In this document: in pieces, positions 1 to 8,837 of the stretch | How positions within the stretch are numbered: the stretch's first letter is position 1 | Layout: each line of letters starts with the position of its first letter | Assembly (NCBI GenBank): GCA_902789245.1 | Contig: CADAND010000012.1 | Span: forward strand, 1-64,000 | DNA: 64,000 nt | Direction: 5' to 3' | Source of the DNA: an uncultured Bacteroidia bacterium | GTDB lineage: Bacteria; Bacteroidota; Bacteroidia; Bacteroidales; UBA932 | The notes under the pieces: model-generated | Databases searched by the model: none | What the model saw: only the letters and a program-made list of their open reading frames with translations | Told to the model about the DNA's origin: nothing | Position numbers and translations under genes: made by a program

Positions 1-492
1 CGCGATGCCTCCGGGAATGAGCTGCCCGCCCAGGACGTTCAGCCAGCGGAAGGGTTTCATGGCGCCCGCCTGCATCTGCGCCACATGACGCGACTCATGA
101 ATGCCCAATTGCCGCATCCAAGGCGTCGTCTCGTCCGGGAAGGCGTCCGGGACCGTCAGCAGCTCCATGCGCCGCGGGGTCCAGGTCACCTGACCATTGG
201 AGTAGGCGGTCCAGGCGTGCAGGATGACGGGCATTTTGTTGCCGTAGGCCGCATTCGGGCGGATACCGATGCTGCCGCCCACGGGCGTGGCGGCCCGCTC
301 CAGCGTCTGCGCGTAGGCGCGCCCCAGCGAGTCGAGCCCGCGGGGGTAAATCACGCGGTAGGTCGGGGTCTCGATCTGGTCCCAGCGGAGTCCGCCCGGG
401 TCCGCTCCCATCGTGTGGAACTGGGCAGATACGGGTTTGGCCGCCCCGAACAGGAGCAGCCAAACGGTCAGTATCGTTTGCAGACGTCTCAT
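1..492 (-). CDS. Secreted PD40/TolB-like protein, N-terminal part (runs off the window)
   Basis: This is the first 164 codons of a minus-strand gene that continues beyond base 1. The ATG at 492-490 gives a signal peptide (MRRLQTILTVWLLLFGAAKP, then VSAQ). The mature part contains the motif HESRHVAQM near residue 142, which resembles the HExxH-like signature of large Bacteroidota proteins that pair a degenerate metallopeptidase-like N-terminus with PD40/WD40-like TolB repeats. The repeat part would lie outside the window, so the family call is inference from the N-terminus. A TAnnTTTG promoter box lies 7 nt upstream of the ATG, so the transcript should be nearly leaderless. Divergent from the next lipoprotein gene. 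Confidence 0.6.
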   Translation of the reverse strand, partial: MRRLQTILTVWLLLFGAAKPVSAQFHTMGADPGGLRWDQIETPTYRVIYPRGLDSLGRAYAQTLERAATPVGGSIGIRPNAAYGNKMPVILHAWTAYSNGQVTWTPRRMELLTVPDAFPDETTPWMRQLGIHESRHVAQMQAGAMKPFRWLNVLGGQLIPGGIA

Positions 493-498
493 TATCTG

Positions 499-506
499 CA
501 AATTTA
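499..506 (-). promoter_or_regulatory. Promoter box TAAATTTG
   Basis: On the minus strand this reads TAAATTTG, matching the Bacteroidota -7 consensus TAnnTTTG. It ends 7 nt before the start codon at 492. No clear TTTG -33 element was found at the right distance. Confidence 0.5.
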
Positions 507-536
507 ACTTTTTTTCGCTAACTTTATGGCTTGGCA

Positions 537-1505
537 ATGAAAAGGTCTGGATTCATATCGCTGCTGCTGGCGGCTGCGCTGCTGGCGGGCTGCCGGGGCG
601 GCGGACGGCCGCAGGAGGCTGCCGAGCCGCAGTTGCGCCCGTTCCCGTATCCCGAAGTCCCGGCGGTGTACTCCGATCCCCAGGAGCGGCGCGAATGGGT
701 TCTGGACCACTTCTGGGACGCTTTCCTGGCCGGCGAGGGCCCCTGCGACACGGGTGCCGTGCTGGGAGTGCGGCATTCCGATGTGGAGGGCCAGGTGGCG
801 CTTTTCACGCAGGAACTCGAGAAACTTCCGCTGCCGGAGGCGCAGCGCAAGATGCGCCATTTCTTCGAGCAGGTCGAGCAGCGCCAGGCGGCCGACACGG
901 CCTCGCACTTCTACCTGCTGATGGAGGAAATCGTCTCCCATTACCTCTACGATCCCAACTCCCCCGTGCGCAACGAAGATCTCTATCTTCCTTACGTCGA
1001 GGGACTTGCTTCGTCTCCCTATACACGCGATGCGGCCCGTCCGGGCTATGTCTATGAGGCGCAGATGTGCGCCCTTGCACCCGTGGGCAGCGTGGCGCCG
1101 GACTTCCGGTTCACGGACGCCCGCGGCCGTACGCACCACCTGCGTGATGTGAGCGCGCGCACGACCCTGCTTTTCTTCAGCAACCCCGGCTGCTACGCCT
1201 GTCGGGACATCATCGAGCGCGTGACTGCCATTCCCGGCATTGACGGGCGGATCTCCCGCGGGGAATTTGCCGTGGTCAACGTGTACATCGACGAGGACCT
1301 CGACGCCTGGCGCGCCTACGAACCCAACTACCCGCGCAACTGGTACTGCGGCTACGAACCCGACGGCCTGGTGCGCTCCGACCGGATTTACAACGTCCGG
1401 GCGATTCCGTCGCTGTACCTCCTCGGCGAGGGGCAGCGCATCCTGATGAAAGACGCCCCCGTGGAGCGGGTCGTCTCCTGGCTGCAAAATTCACAAAATC
1501 AATAA
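537..1505 (+). CDS. DUF5106/thioredoxin-like lipoprotein
   Basis: A 322-residue predicted lipoprotein. The start MKRSGFISLLLAAALLAGC gives a signal peptide ending in a lipobox (LLAGC), so I prefer the ATG at 537 to the TTG at 531. Residues about 25-180 match the helical DUF5106-type domain of Bacteroidota. The C-terminal half is thioredoxin-like with a CxxC redox motif (GCYACRD) and a cis-Pro-like AIPSLYLL segment near the end. The likely site is the periplasmic face of a membrane, in thiol-disulfide exchange; the substrate is unknown. It is followed 4 nt later by galM, so co-transcription is possible, but no functional link is evident. Confidence 0.75.
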   Translation: MKRSGFISLLLAAALLAGCRGGGRPQEAAEPQLRPFPYPEVPAVYSDPQERREWVLDHFWDAFLAGEGPCDTGAVLGVRHSDVEGQVALFTQELEKLPLPEAQRKMRHFFEQVEQRQAADTASHFYLLMEEIVSHYLYDPNSPVRNEDLYLPYVEGLASSPYTRDAARPGYVYEAQMCALAPVGSVAPDFRFTDARGRTHHLRDVSARTTLLFFSNPGCYACRDIIERVTAIPGIDGRISRGEFAVVNVYIDEDLDAWRAYEPNYPRNWYCGYEPDGLVRSDRIYNVRAIPSLYLLGEGQRILMKDAPVERVVSWLQNSQNQ

Positions 1506-1509
1506 CATC

Positions 1510-2556
1510 ATGGCTATCAACAGAAAACTTTGGGGCAGGACCCCTGATGGCAAGGCCATCTACAAGTACACCCTCACCAATGCCAGCGGCGCCTCCGTGG
1601 TGCTCGGCAGCGTGGGCGCCGCGATCGTGAGCGTCAATGTCCCCGACAAGAACGGCAAGCTCGGCGACGTCGCCCTCGGCTACGGCAAGCCCGAGCAGTA
1701 CTTCAACGACGGTCCGTACCTGGGCAAGTGCCCGGGCCGCTTCTCCAACCGCATCGCCAAAGGCAAGTTCACCCTCGACGGCAAGACCTATACGCTCCCG
1801 ATCAACAACGGTCCCAACCACCTGCACGGCGGTCCCGGCGGCTTCTCCGAGCAGGTCTGGGACTCCCGCAAGCGCAAGGGCGGCGTGGAGTTCAAGTATG
1901 TCTCCGCCGACGGCGAGATGGGCTATCCCGGCCAGGTGGTTGTCGTGGCGCGCTATGAGTGGAGCGATGAGAACGAGCTCCGCCTCACCTTCAGCGCCCG
2001 GTCCGACAAGAAGACGGTCATCAACCTGACGAACCACGCCTACTTCAACCTCAACTGCGGCGGTTCCATCCTGCGCCAGTTCCTGAAACTGAACTGCTCC
2101 GAGTACCTTCCGACCGATCCGGGCCTCATCCCGCTGGGTGAGCCGGAGGCGGTGGCGGGCACCCCGATGGACTTCCTCAACGGCAAGACCCTCGGCCGCG
2201 ACATCAAGAAGGTTTTCCCGGCCCTGAACTACGGCAAAGGCTACGACGCCTGCTTCGTGATTGACGGCTACCGCAAGGGCCAGCTCCAGGAGGCTGCCGA
2301 ACTGTGGTCCAACCGCAGCGGCCGCACGCTGAAGGTCTTCACGACCCAGCCGGGTATCCAGGTTTATACGGGCAACTGGCTCGGTGGCTGCCCCGTGGGC
2401 AAGCGCGGCCGCATCTACCATGACTACGAGGGTGTGGCCCTGGAGGCCCAGCACTTCCCGGACAGCCCCAACCAGCCGGCCTACCCGAGCACGGTCCTGC
2501 AGCCCGGCAAGGTTTACCACGAGGCCATCATCTTTGCATTCGGAGTCAAGAAATAA
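1510..2556 (+). CDS. galM: Galactose mutarotase (aldose 1-epimerase)
   Basis: 348 residues, the family's normal length. It interconverts alpha and beta anomers of aldohexoses. Family signatures visible: NGPNHLHGG (first histidine), TNHAYFNL (catalytic acid histidine), and [13 protein letters not shown], whose Glu is the catalytic base. There is no signal peptide, so it acts in the cytoplasm. The stop overlaps the thyA start by one base (TAATG), indicating translational coupling with a functionally unrelated gene. Confidence 0.93.
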   Translation: MAINRKLWGRTPDGKAIYKYTLTNASGASVVLGSVGAAIVSVNVPDKNGKLGDVALGYGKPEQYFNDGPYLGKCPGRFSNRIAKGKFTLDGKTYTLPINNGPNHLHGGPGGFSEQVWDSRKRKGGVEFKYVSADGEMGYPGQVVVVARYEWSDENELRLTFSARSDKKTVINLTNHAYFNLNCGGSILRQFLKLNCSEYLPTDPGLIPLGEPEAVAGTPMDFLNGKTLGRDIKKVFPALNYGKGYDACFVIDGYRKGQLQEAAELWSNRSGRTLKVFTTQPGIQVYTGNWLGGCPVGKRGRIYHDYEGVALEAQHFPDSPNQPAYPSTVLQPGKVYHEAIIFAFGVKK

Positions 2557-3350
2557 TGAAGCAGTATCTTGACCTCCTGCAGGAAATCATGGACCACGGC
2601 GTGGAGAAGCACGATCGCACCGGGGTGGGCACGAAGAGCATCTTCGGCCACCAGATGCGTTTCGACCTCTCGCAGGGCTTCCCCCTGCTGACCACCAAGA
2701 AGGTCCACCTCAAGTCCATCATCTACGAGCTGCTCTGGTTCATCGCCGGCGACACGAACATCAAATACCTCAAGGACCACGGCGTGTCCATCTGGGACGA
2801 GTGGGCCGACGAGAACGGCGACCTGGGCCCGGTCTACGGGCACCAGTGGCGCAGCTGGCCCGCCCCCGACGGGCGCGCCATCGACCAGCTCTCGCAGGTG
2901 ATCGACACCATCAAACGGAATCCGGATTCCCGGAGGATGCTCGTGTCCGCCTGGAATCCCGCCGAGGTGGACAAGATGGCCCTGCCGCCCTGCCACTGCC
3001 TGTTCCAGTTTTACGTGGCGGACGGCAAGCTCTCCTGCCAGCTCTACCAGCGCAGCGCCGACACCTTCCTCGGCGTGCCCTTCAACATCGCTTCCTACGC
3101 CCTGCTGACGATGATGATCGCCCAGGTCTGCGGCTTGCAGCCGGGAGATTTCGTTCACACCACGGGCGACACGCACATCTACCTCAACCACTTCGACCAG
3201 GTGCGCGAGCAGCTCTCCCGCGAGCCGCGTGCGCTGCCGGTGATGAAACTCAACCCGGACGTGAAGGACATCTTCGACTTCACCTACGAGGACTTCACCC
3301 TGGAGGGCTACGACCCCTGGCCGGCAATCAAGGCTCCTGTGGCGGTATGA
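2556..3350 (+). CDS. thyA: Thymidylate synthase
   Basis: 264 residues, identical in length to E. coli ThyA. It methylates dUMP to dTMP using methylene-tetrahydrofolate. The nucleophile cysteine lies in [12 protein letters not shown], with the arginine-bearing [20 protein letters not shown] segment and the C-terminal [12 protein letters not shown]. The stop overlaps the folA start (ATGA), the classic arrangement: DHFR recycles the dihydrofolate that ThyA produces. Confidence 0.97.
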   Translation: MKQYLDLLQEIMDHGVEKHDRTGVGTKSIFGHQMRFDLSQGFPLLTTKKVHLKSIIYELLWFIAGDTNIKYLKDHGVSIWDEWADENGDLGPVYGHQWRSWPAPDGRAIDQLSQVIDTIKRNPDSRRMLVSAWNPAEVDKMALPPCHCLFQFYVADGKLSCQLYQRSADTFLGVPFNIASYALLTMMIAQVCGLQPGDFVHTTGDTHIYLNHFDQVREQLSREPRALPVMKLNPDVKDIFDFTYEDFTLEGYDPWPAIKAPVAV

Positions 3351-3835
3351 TGGAGAAATGCATGATCGTGGCGATGGCCGACGACCGCGCCATCGGCCGG
3401 GGCGGGACGATGCCCTGGCACCTGAAGGGGGACCTGCAGTACTTCAAGCGGGTCACGATGGGCTGCCCCGTGATCATGGGGCGGACCACCTTCGAATCCA
3501 TCGGGCGCCCGCTGCCCGGCCGCACCAACATCGTGCTCACGCGCCGCCCGGAGCCCATTCCCGGCACGGTGTGCGTGGACTCAATGGAGGCGGCATACGC
3601 GGCTGCGGGCGACGTGCCGCGGGTGTTCGTGATCGGAGGTGCGTCGGTCTACCAGGCCGCCATCGACACGATGGACCGCCTGTTTGTCACGCACATACGG
3701 ACGACAATTCCGGATGCGGATGCGCATTTTCCGGAAATTAATACCGATATTTGGACCGTGGAGGCGCGTTCGGGCCTGTTGAAGGACGCCGAGTCCGGCC
3801 TCGAGTACGAATTCGTCACCTACCTGAAGCGGTAG
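3347..3835 (+). CDS. folA: Dihydrofolate reductase
   Basis: 162 residues with DHFR landmarks: N-terminal [24 protein letters not shown] (substrate pocket, PWH), [23 protein letters not shown] (NADPH binding) and [10 protein letters not shown]. It reduces dihydrofolate to tetrahydrofolate. Two adjacent ATGs (3347 and 3350) are possible; 3347 overlaps the thyA stop as ATGA and is favoured by coupling. The stop codon is immediately followed by a palindromic repeat that could act as the transcript's 3' hairpin. Confidence 0.96.
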   Translation: MMEKCMIVAMADDRAIGRGGTMPWHLKGDLQYFKRVTMGCPVIMGRTTFESIGRPLPGRTNIVLTRRPEPIPGTVCVDSMEAAYAAAGDVPRVFVIGGASVYQAAIDTMDRLFVTHIRTTIPDADAHFPEINTDIWTVEARSGLLKDAESGLEYEFVTYLKR

Positions 3836-3859
3836 TCATTCCGGGCCTGACCCGGAATC
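3835..3859. repeat. Short palindromic repeat (GTCATTCCGGG...CCCGGAATC type)
   Basis: A 25-bp imperfect palindrome with arms ATTCCGGG/CCCGGAAT directly after the folA stop. The same unit recurs at 7121, 7766, 7819, 7922 and 40548, in both coding and intergenic positions. No T-run follows, so terminator function is uncertain. Confidence 0.8.
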
Positions 3860-3876
3860 TGGTAAGTTAGTAGAAG

Positions 3877-5238
3877 ATGGCAGGCAAAAGAGAAAAATTC
3901 GGCGGCCGCCTGGCCGTGATCCTGGCGATGGCGGGTTCCGCCATCGGGCTGGGCAATATCTGGCGCTTCCCCTACATGGTGGGGGAGCACGGCGGTGCCG
4001 CGTTCGTCTTCATCTACATCCTGGCCACAATCTTCATTTCGCTCCCGGTCTTCCTTGCGGAAGTCATGATCGGGCGGCGCAGCCACACCAACGCCCGCGA
4101 CGCTTTCGCGCGCCTGTCGCGCCACCACCCTTTCTGGCGGGCTGCCGGCTACCTGACCATCCTGATCCCGACGCTGATCGCCAGCTACTACAGCGTGATC
4201 GGCGGCTGGTCGGTCGAATACTTCGTCCAGTCCTGCGGGCTGACTTTCGTGAAAACGGCGCCGGAGCAGGTCAGCGGCCTGTTTGCGCCGTTCGTTTCCT
4301 CCACCTGGACTCCTGTCCTGATGCATCTGGTCTTCCTGGCCGCATGCGTGGGCGTCGTGGCCGGCGGTGTGAAGTCCGGCATCGAGAAGTTCAGCAAGGT
4401 GTCCCTGCCGGTCCTCTTTGTGCTGATCATCTTTATTCTGGGCTATTCCGTCGCCCTGCCCGGGGCCGGCGCGGGCGTCCGCTATCTGCTGCACCCCGAC
4501 TGGAGCGAGCTGACGCCGCGCACGTTCGCTTACGCGATGGGGCAGAGTTTCTTCTCGCTGTCGTTGGGCATGGGCGCCATCATCACCTATGGATCGTACG
4601 TCAGCAAACGGGAGAATATCCTCGTCACGAGTTCAGGTACGGCGGTCTCCGACCTGCTTTTCGCCATCCTGGCCGGCTTCGCCATCATGCCGGCGGTTTT
4701 CGCCGCCGGGATTGAGCCGGGCGCCGGGCCGGGCCTCATTTTTCAGACCGTTCCCTATGTCTTTTCGAAGATGGGCGCCGACCTGCCCGTGCTGAGCGCT
4801 GCCGTGTCGATCCTTTTCTTCCTGGCCATCATCGTGGCGGCGATGACTTCGCTGATCTCGCTCGTTGAGGTGGGCGTATCCTTCCTGATGGAGCGCAAGG
4901 GGCTTTCGCGCGGACGCGCCTGCCTGGTGGTATTCGCCATCTGCGGCTCGCTGGGTACACTCTGCTCGCTGTCCTTCGGCCCGCTCGCGGACGCGACGGT
5001 GGCGGGGATGAGCATCTTCGACCTGCTCGACTGGGTGTGTTCCAATATCTTGTTGCTGACGATGGCGCTGCTCTCCGTTCTCTTCGTCGGCTGGATCCTG
5101 CCCAGGCGGGTCGTGCGTGACGAATTCACGAACGGCGGGACCGTCAACGGACGGGTGTTCCCGGTACTGTATTTCCTGATCAAGTGGGTGGCGCCGATCG
5201 CGGTTGTCATCATCTTCTGCACCAATTTCATATTGTAG
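3877..5238 (+). CDS. Neurotransmitter:sodium symporter (NSS) family transporter, copy 1
   Basis: 453 residues, multispanning inner-membrane protein. The N-terminal REKFGGRLAVILAMAGSAIGLGNIWRFPY is the NSS/SNF signature: unwound TM1 with GSAIGLGNIWRFP, used for sodium and amino-acid binding in LeuT-type carriers. Later hydrophobic segments fit 11-12 helices. It probably imports an amino acid or related amine with sodium; the substrate cannot be read from sequence. Its stop abuts the start of a close paralog (TAG-ATG), so the two form a tandem-duplicated operon. Confidence 0.9.
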   Translation: MAGKREKFGGRLAVILAMAGSAIGLGNIWRFPYMVGEHGGAAFVFIYILATIFISLPVFLAEVMIGRRSHTNARDAFARLSRHHPFWRAAGYLTILIPTLIASYYSVIGGWSVEYFVQSCGLTFVKTAPEQVSGLFAPFVSSTWTPVLMHLVFLAACVGVVAGGVKSGIEKFSKVSLPVLFVLIIFILGYSVALPGAGAGVRYLLHPDWSELTPRTFAYAMGQSFFSLSLGMGAIITYGSYVSKRENILVTSSGTAVSDLLFAILAGFAIMPAVFAAGIEPGAGPGLIFQTVPYVFSKMGADLPVLSAAVSILFFLAIIVAAMTSLISLVEVGVSFLMERKGLSRGRACLVVFAICGSLGTLCSLSFGPLADATVAGMSIFDLLDWVCSNILLLTMALLSVLFVGWILPRRVVRDEFTNGGTVNGRVFPVLYFLIKWVAPIAVVIIFCTNFIL

Positions 5239-6603
5239 ATGGAGCGGCGTCGAGAATTGTTTGGCGGCCGCAGCGCGGCCATCTTCGCCCTGGCGGGCTC
5301 CGCCATCGGCTTGGGCAACATCTGGCGTTTCCCCTACATGGTGGGCCAGACGGGCGGCGCGGCCTTCATCATCATCTACCTGGTCTGCTGCCTGCTGCTC
5401 TCGCTGCCGATCTTCCTGGCGGAAGCCATCATCGGCCACCGCACGCAGGCGGGCACTTTCGGGGCCATGGAGCAGCTCGCGCCCGGCACGAAGTGGAAGT
5501 GGCTGGCCCTGCTGACGGTGGTCTCTCCTTTGATCATCCTGTCTTACTACAGCGTCGTGGGCGGCTGGTCCATTGGCTACCTGTGGCAGGCGCTGACCAG
5601 TGGGTTCCATGCGTCCGAGCTGGGCTCGGTCAGTTCCGCTTTCGACCATTTCATCACCAGCCCCGGCCGCGCGCTGTTCTGCCACACGCTCTTCCTGACC
5701 GGCTGCGCGGTCATCGTTTCGGCGGGCGTCAAGTCCGGCATCGAGCGCTTCAACAAATTCTCCATGCCGCTGCTCTTCGTGCTGATCGTGGTCATCATGA
5801 TTTATTCCTTGATGCTGCCCGGCTCCTCGGCCGGCGTGGAGTACCTGGTGAAGCCGGACTTCAGCAAGATCACGCCTTCGGGGGTGGCGGCGGCCATGGG
5901 GCAGAGTTTTTTCTCGCTTTCGCTGGGCGTGGGGACCATCCTGACGTATAGTTCATACATTCACAGCAAAGAAAACATTCTTGTTACAGGCTTGGGGACG
6001 GTCGGATTCGATTTGCTTTTCGCCTTGATTGCAGGCTTTGCCATCATGCCGGCGGTCTTCGCCGCCGGGATTGAGCCGGGCGCCGGCCCGGGACTCATCT
6101 TCGAAACGCTGCCATACATTTTCGCCCATATGGGCGCCTCAGCCCCCTGGCTGAGCGCTTTTGTGGCCGTACTTTTTTTTGTAACAATTGTGTTCGCAGC
6201 CTTCACCTCCGCCATCTCGATGTTCGAAGTGGGGGTGGCCTACCTCGTTGAGCAGCGGGGCCTGTCGCGGCGCCGCGCGACGCTGCTGATCTTCCTCGGC
6301 ACCTGGATGCTCGGTGCGCTCTGCTCGCTTTCCTTCGGGCCGCTGTCGGATGTAAAACTGTTCGGCCTGTCCATCTTCAGTTTCTGCGACACGCTGACCT
6401 CCAACTTCCTGATGACCTTCGGCGGCCTGCTCTTCGTCCTCTTTGTGGGCTGGAAGATGGACCGGAAGGTTGTCCGCGACGAGTTTACCTGCGGCGGCAC
6501 CGCCCGCTTCAACGGTGCCGTTTTCGACGCCTTCTGGTTCCTGCTGCGCTACATCGCCCCGCCCGCCATCGTCATCATCTTCCTGACGAATTTCTTTGTC
6601 TAA
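5239..6603 (+). CDS. NSS family transporter, copy 2
   Basis: 454 residues, paralogous along its length to the preceding gene: shared FGGR..AI..LAGSAIGLGNIWRFPYMVG, QSFFSLSLG, FAIMPAVFAAGIEPGAGPGL, LCSLSFGPL and a C-terminal KVVRDEFT segment. It carries the NSS TM1 signature and about 11-12 hydrophobic helices. The two copies diverge most in extracellular-loop and C-terminal segments, suggesting different substrates or dosage. There is no intergenic space from copy 1, so no separate promoter. A palindromic repeat follows 30 nt after the stop. Confidence 0.9.
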   Translation: MERRRELFGGRSAAIFALAGSAIGLGNIWRFPYMVGQTGGAAFIIIYLVCCLLLSLPIFLAEAIIGHRTQAGTFGAMEQLAPGTKWKWLALLTVVSPLIILSYYSVVGGWSIGYLWQALTSGFHASELGSVSSAFDHFITSPGRALFCHTLFLTGCAVIVSAGVKSGIERFNKFSMPLLFVLIVVIMIYSLMLPGSSAGVEYLVKPDFSKITPSGVAAAMGQSFFSLSLGVGTILTYSSYIHSKENILVTGLGTVGFDLLFALIAGFAIMPAVFAAGIEPGAGPGLIFETLPYIFAHMGASAPWLSAFVAVLFFVTIVFAAFTSAISMFEVGVAYLVEQRGLSRRRATLLIFLGTWMLGALCSLSFGPLSDVKLFGLSIFSFCDTLTSNFLMTFGGLLFVLFVGWKMDRKVVRDEFTCGGTARFNGAVFDAFWFLLRYIAPPAIVIIFLTNFFV

Positions 6604-6632
6604 ATGGCTGAGATTTTCGAAGGTGTATCGTC

Positions 6633-6739
6633 ATTCGCCGGTCGTGCGTTGGCGTTGTGGAGGGCGGAGCAGAAATTGGTTTTTCGAGCAACCGCACGAA
6701 AAATAATATCTGGCCGCCCGCGGGGGAGGACCGGCGAAT
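6633..6739 (-). repeat. Palindromic element copy A, core family CTCCACAACGCCAACGC
   Basis: 107 bp bounded by an 11-bp perfect inverted repeat (ATTCGCCGGTC at 6633-6643, GACCGGCGAAT at 6729-6739). On the minus strand it contains the 17-nt family core (6646-6662) and an internal hairpin with arms TTTTTCG/CGAAAAA. It lies between the NSS pair and the sigma factor gene. The same core is found at 8743, 14509 and 43076. Confidence 0.8.
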
Positions 6740-6783
6740 CTTCAGAATACCAGGCAGTTTTTCCGACATCCTCCGTTATCTAA

Positions 6784-7386
6784 GTGAAGACTCTTCAAGA
6801 AAACGTGTTGATAGATGAGAGGGACCTGGTGCACCGGTGTCGTACCGGCGAGCCGGGCGCAAGGCAGGAAATGTACGATATCTACGCAGGGCGGGTGCTG
6901 GCTGTGTGCCGGCGTTATCTCCGGGAGAGTGATCGCGCCCGGGATCTCGTGCACGACACCTTCCTGAAAGCCTGGGACTCCCTGGATTCTTTCCGTCCGC
7001 GCCGGACGGGCTCGCTGGGCGCTTGGCTGTCGCAGATTGCCGCCCACCTCGCCGTGGACGAGCTGCGCCGCAGCAAGCTCCTGATCCTATCGGGAGACGA
7101 CCAACCGGGGCTCGCAGAGAGTCATTCCGGGCTTGACCAGGAATCTCCTGTCAACGAGACCTGCCTGCGCCAGGCCCCAGTCGAGGAGTTGATCGAGCTG
7201 ATCGCTGCGCTGCCGGAAGGCTACCGGACGGTGTTCAACCTCTTCTGCCTCGACGGCCTGTCCCACCGGGAGATCGCCAGGCTGCTCGGCGTCACGGAGA
7301 AGACGTCACAGACGCAATACCTCAAGGCGAGGCACAAACTGGCCGCGATGATCGCGGCGAAATATGGAACGAATGAAAAGGAATAA
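6784..7386 (+). CDS. ECF-type RNA polymerase sigma factor
   Basis: 200 residues. Region 2 is seen at about residues 15-90 (ARQEMYDIYAGRVLAVCRRYL, then DLVHDTFLKAWDSLDSF). Region 4 is a helix-turn-helix at about 150-195 (LPEGYRTVFNLFCLDGLSHREIARLLG). Sigma-70 ECF family; it should direct transcription of a regulon controlled by the downstream membrane partner. The start is GTG at 6784. The linker between regions 2 and 4 includes an in-frame copy of the ATTCCGGG palindrome (7121-7145, residues SHSGLDQES), so the linker has been extended by a repeat. The gene overlaps the next one by 23 nt. Confidence 0.88.
   Translation: MKTLQENVLIDERDLVHRCRTGEPGARQEMYDIYAGRVLAVCRRYLRESDRARDLVHDTFLKAWDSLDSFRPRRTGSLGAWLSQIAAHLAVDELRRSKLLILSGDDQPGLAESHSGLDQESPVNETCLRQAPVEELIELIAALPEGYRTVFNLFCLDGLSHREIARLLGVTEKTSQTQYLKARHKLAAMIAAKYGTNEKE
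7121..7145. repeat. Palindromic repeat inside the sigma factor gene
   Basis: A copy of the GTCATTCCGGG...GGAATC unit, slightly degenerate in the right arm (CCAGGAATC). It is translated in frame in the region 2-region 4 linker, a position tolerant of insertion. Confidence 0.75.
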
Positions 7387-8713
7387 GAATCAGGAATGGA
7401 CCCGCGTCCTGCAGGAGCGGCTGCAGGATGCCCAGCTTCCGGCGCCGGACGACTACGCTTCCTGGTCCGGCCAGAAATCCCAGGCATTTCCTGCCACGTC
7501 CCCCAAAACCCAGGGGGACCGGCCAGAACACAGCGGTCATTCCTGGCCGGTGGCCTGGTGGCCGTGGGCCCTGGGCAGCGTTGCCGTCGCCGCCCTGGCC
7601 GGCATCCTCTTCCTCCGGACGCCGGACAACCATTCTCGACTCAACCCCTCGATCCCGCCCGTCGTCACCGAGTCACCCGCGCCCATCCCCGCCGAGTCAA
7701 CCCCCGCGCCGGCTGCCCCTGTAGCCATTCCGGCCACCCCTCCAGTCATTCCGATCACTTCCGTAGTCATTCCGGCCGAAGAGCCGGAATCCCCTGAACC
7801 TGCGATTGCCCAGAAAGAGATTCCGGGTCAAGCCCGGAATGACGAACCCACTGTCCGGAGTGGCGGGGCCCCTGTTCAGAACGACGGAGCCGCTCCTGCC
7901 GTTGATCCGGCCACCCCCATAGTCATTCCGGCCGAAGAGCCGGAATTTCCTGGCCTTCCCTTGGTGCCGGAAACCCCCGCCCGTCGCCGCCGTCCCCGAC
8001 TCTCCCTGCGCGTCCACGCGGCGTCCGTGAGTTCCGTGAACACGGCATCGGCGATCGGTGTTCCGTATAACGGAACGAACCAGTTCTCGGACGCAGTCAC
8101 CGACCAGAATGCTCCGGAGTTCTACTTCGGCAATGTTGCCGATGGCGGACTGGCGACCTCCACATTGGACAACGGGCAGTTATTCCCCGTAAAGGCGCAG
8201 AATACGGGATTGTTTCCGAACTATATGTCCGATTATGCCTCCAATATCATCAATCCCGTCGCCGTGCCCCGCGCACCGACGATTCCGATTTCCTTCGGCG
8301 TGAGTGCGGAACTGTCCCTGTCGCGCCACTGGTCCCTGCTGGCGGGCCTGGACTACACGCAGCGCAGTGGCTACCACGTGCTTGACAATACCCCTCAATC
8401 GCTCACGCTCCACTACCTGGGCATCCCGCTCGAGGCCCACTACGTCTTCTGGCCGGAGTGCCGCTTCCGCGTGTACCTGGGCGTCGGCGTAAAGGCCGAG
8501 AAGAGCTTCCTCGTCACGGGCGGAGAGCCGCTGAAGGATCCGTTCCTGTTCTCCGTGAACGCTCAGGCAGGTGCGGACGTGCGCATCTTCCCGGGCATCC
8601 GCCTCTACTTCTCGCCTGTCTTCTCCGGCTACCTGACCCACAGCGCCTATGCCAACACCTGGGATAGCCGTCCGCAGATCTCCCTCCGCGCCGGTCTGTC
8701 CTTCGACCTCTGA
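7364..8713 (+). CDS. Membrane-anchored sigma-factor partner with C-terminal outer-membrane beta-barrel-like domain
   Basis: 449 residues. N-terminal cytoplasmic stretch (about 1-60), one transmembrane helix (WPWALGSVAVAALAGILFL, about 67-85), a long Pro/Ala/Glu-rich linker (about 90-210), then a domain of alternating beta strands (about 220-449) like Bacteroidota porin/OMP_b-brl domains. The order TM-linker-barrel directly after an ECF sigma gene suggests an anti-sigma role, but no recognised ASD/ZAS motif is visible, so this is inference. The linker is built largely from in-frame palindromic repeats (VIPAEEPE twice, IPGQARND once). It starts inside the sigma gene (ATG 7364; ATG 7373 is an alternative). 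Confidence 0.75.
   Translation: MERMKRNKNQEWTRVLQERLQDAQLPAPDDYASWSGQKSQAFPATSPKTQGDRPEHSGHSWPVAWWPWALGSVAVAALAGILFLRTPDNHSRLNPSIPPVVTESPAPIPAESTPAPAAPVAIPATPPVIPITSVVIPAEEPESPEPAIAQKEIPGQARNDEPTVRSGGAPVQNDGAAPAVDPATPIVIPAEEPEFPGLPLVPETPARRRRPRLSLRVHAASVSSVNTASAIGVPYNGTNQFSDAVTDQNAPEFYFGNVADGGLATSTLDNGQLFPVKAQNTGLFPNYMSDYASNIINPVAVPRAPTIPISFGVSAELSLSRHWSLLAGLDYTQRSGYHVLDNTPQSLTLHYLGIPLEAHYVFWPECRFRVYLGVGVKAEKSFLVTGGEPLKDPFLFSVNAQAGADVRIFPGIRLYFSPVFSGYLTHSAYANTWDSRPQISLRAGLSFDL
7766..7946. repeat. Three palindromic repeat units in the periplasmic linker
   Basis: Units at 7766-7791 and 7922-7946 read GTCATTCCGGCC...GGCCGGAAT-like hairpins with a GAAGA loop. The unit at 7819-7843 is the inverse orientation (GATTCCGGG...CCCGGAATGAC). 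All are in frame; a degenerate extra copy starts at 7745. They encode the Pro/Glu-rich linker. Confidence 0.75.
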
Positions 8714-8719
8714 TCCGTC

Positions 8720-8772
8720 ATTCGCCGGTCTTCCCCTCCGCCCTCCACAACGCCAACGCACGACCGGCGAAT
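8720..8772 (+). repeat. Palindromic element copy B, core family CTCCACAACGCCAACGC
   Basis: 53 bp with the same 11-bp outer arms as copy A (8720-8730 and 8762-8772) and the 17-nt core at 8743-8759, but without the large internal hairpin. The core is in the opposite orientation to copy A. Both copies are preceded by GTC on the left and followed on the right by CAGGCAGTTTTTCCG (6751-6765 and 8785-8799). Confidence 0.8.
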
Positions 8773-8810
8773 CTCCTTCCGCTTCAGGCAGTTTTTCCGG
8801 CGAAGAGCGT

Positions 8811-8818
8811 TATATTTG
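8811..8818 (+). promoter_or_regulatory. Promoter box TATATTTG
   Basis: Matches TAnnTTTG and lies 20 nt upstream of the lipoprotein ATG at 8838. No exact TTTG was found at -33. Confidence 0.6.
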
Positions 8819-8837
8819 CAGATAACAACGCAAAACC

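Noticed and set aside
6633-8772. Composite transposon carrying the sigma factor module
   Set aside because: The two flanking repeats are short palindromes; no transposase or target duplication is present, so a classical composite element is not supported.
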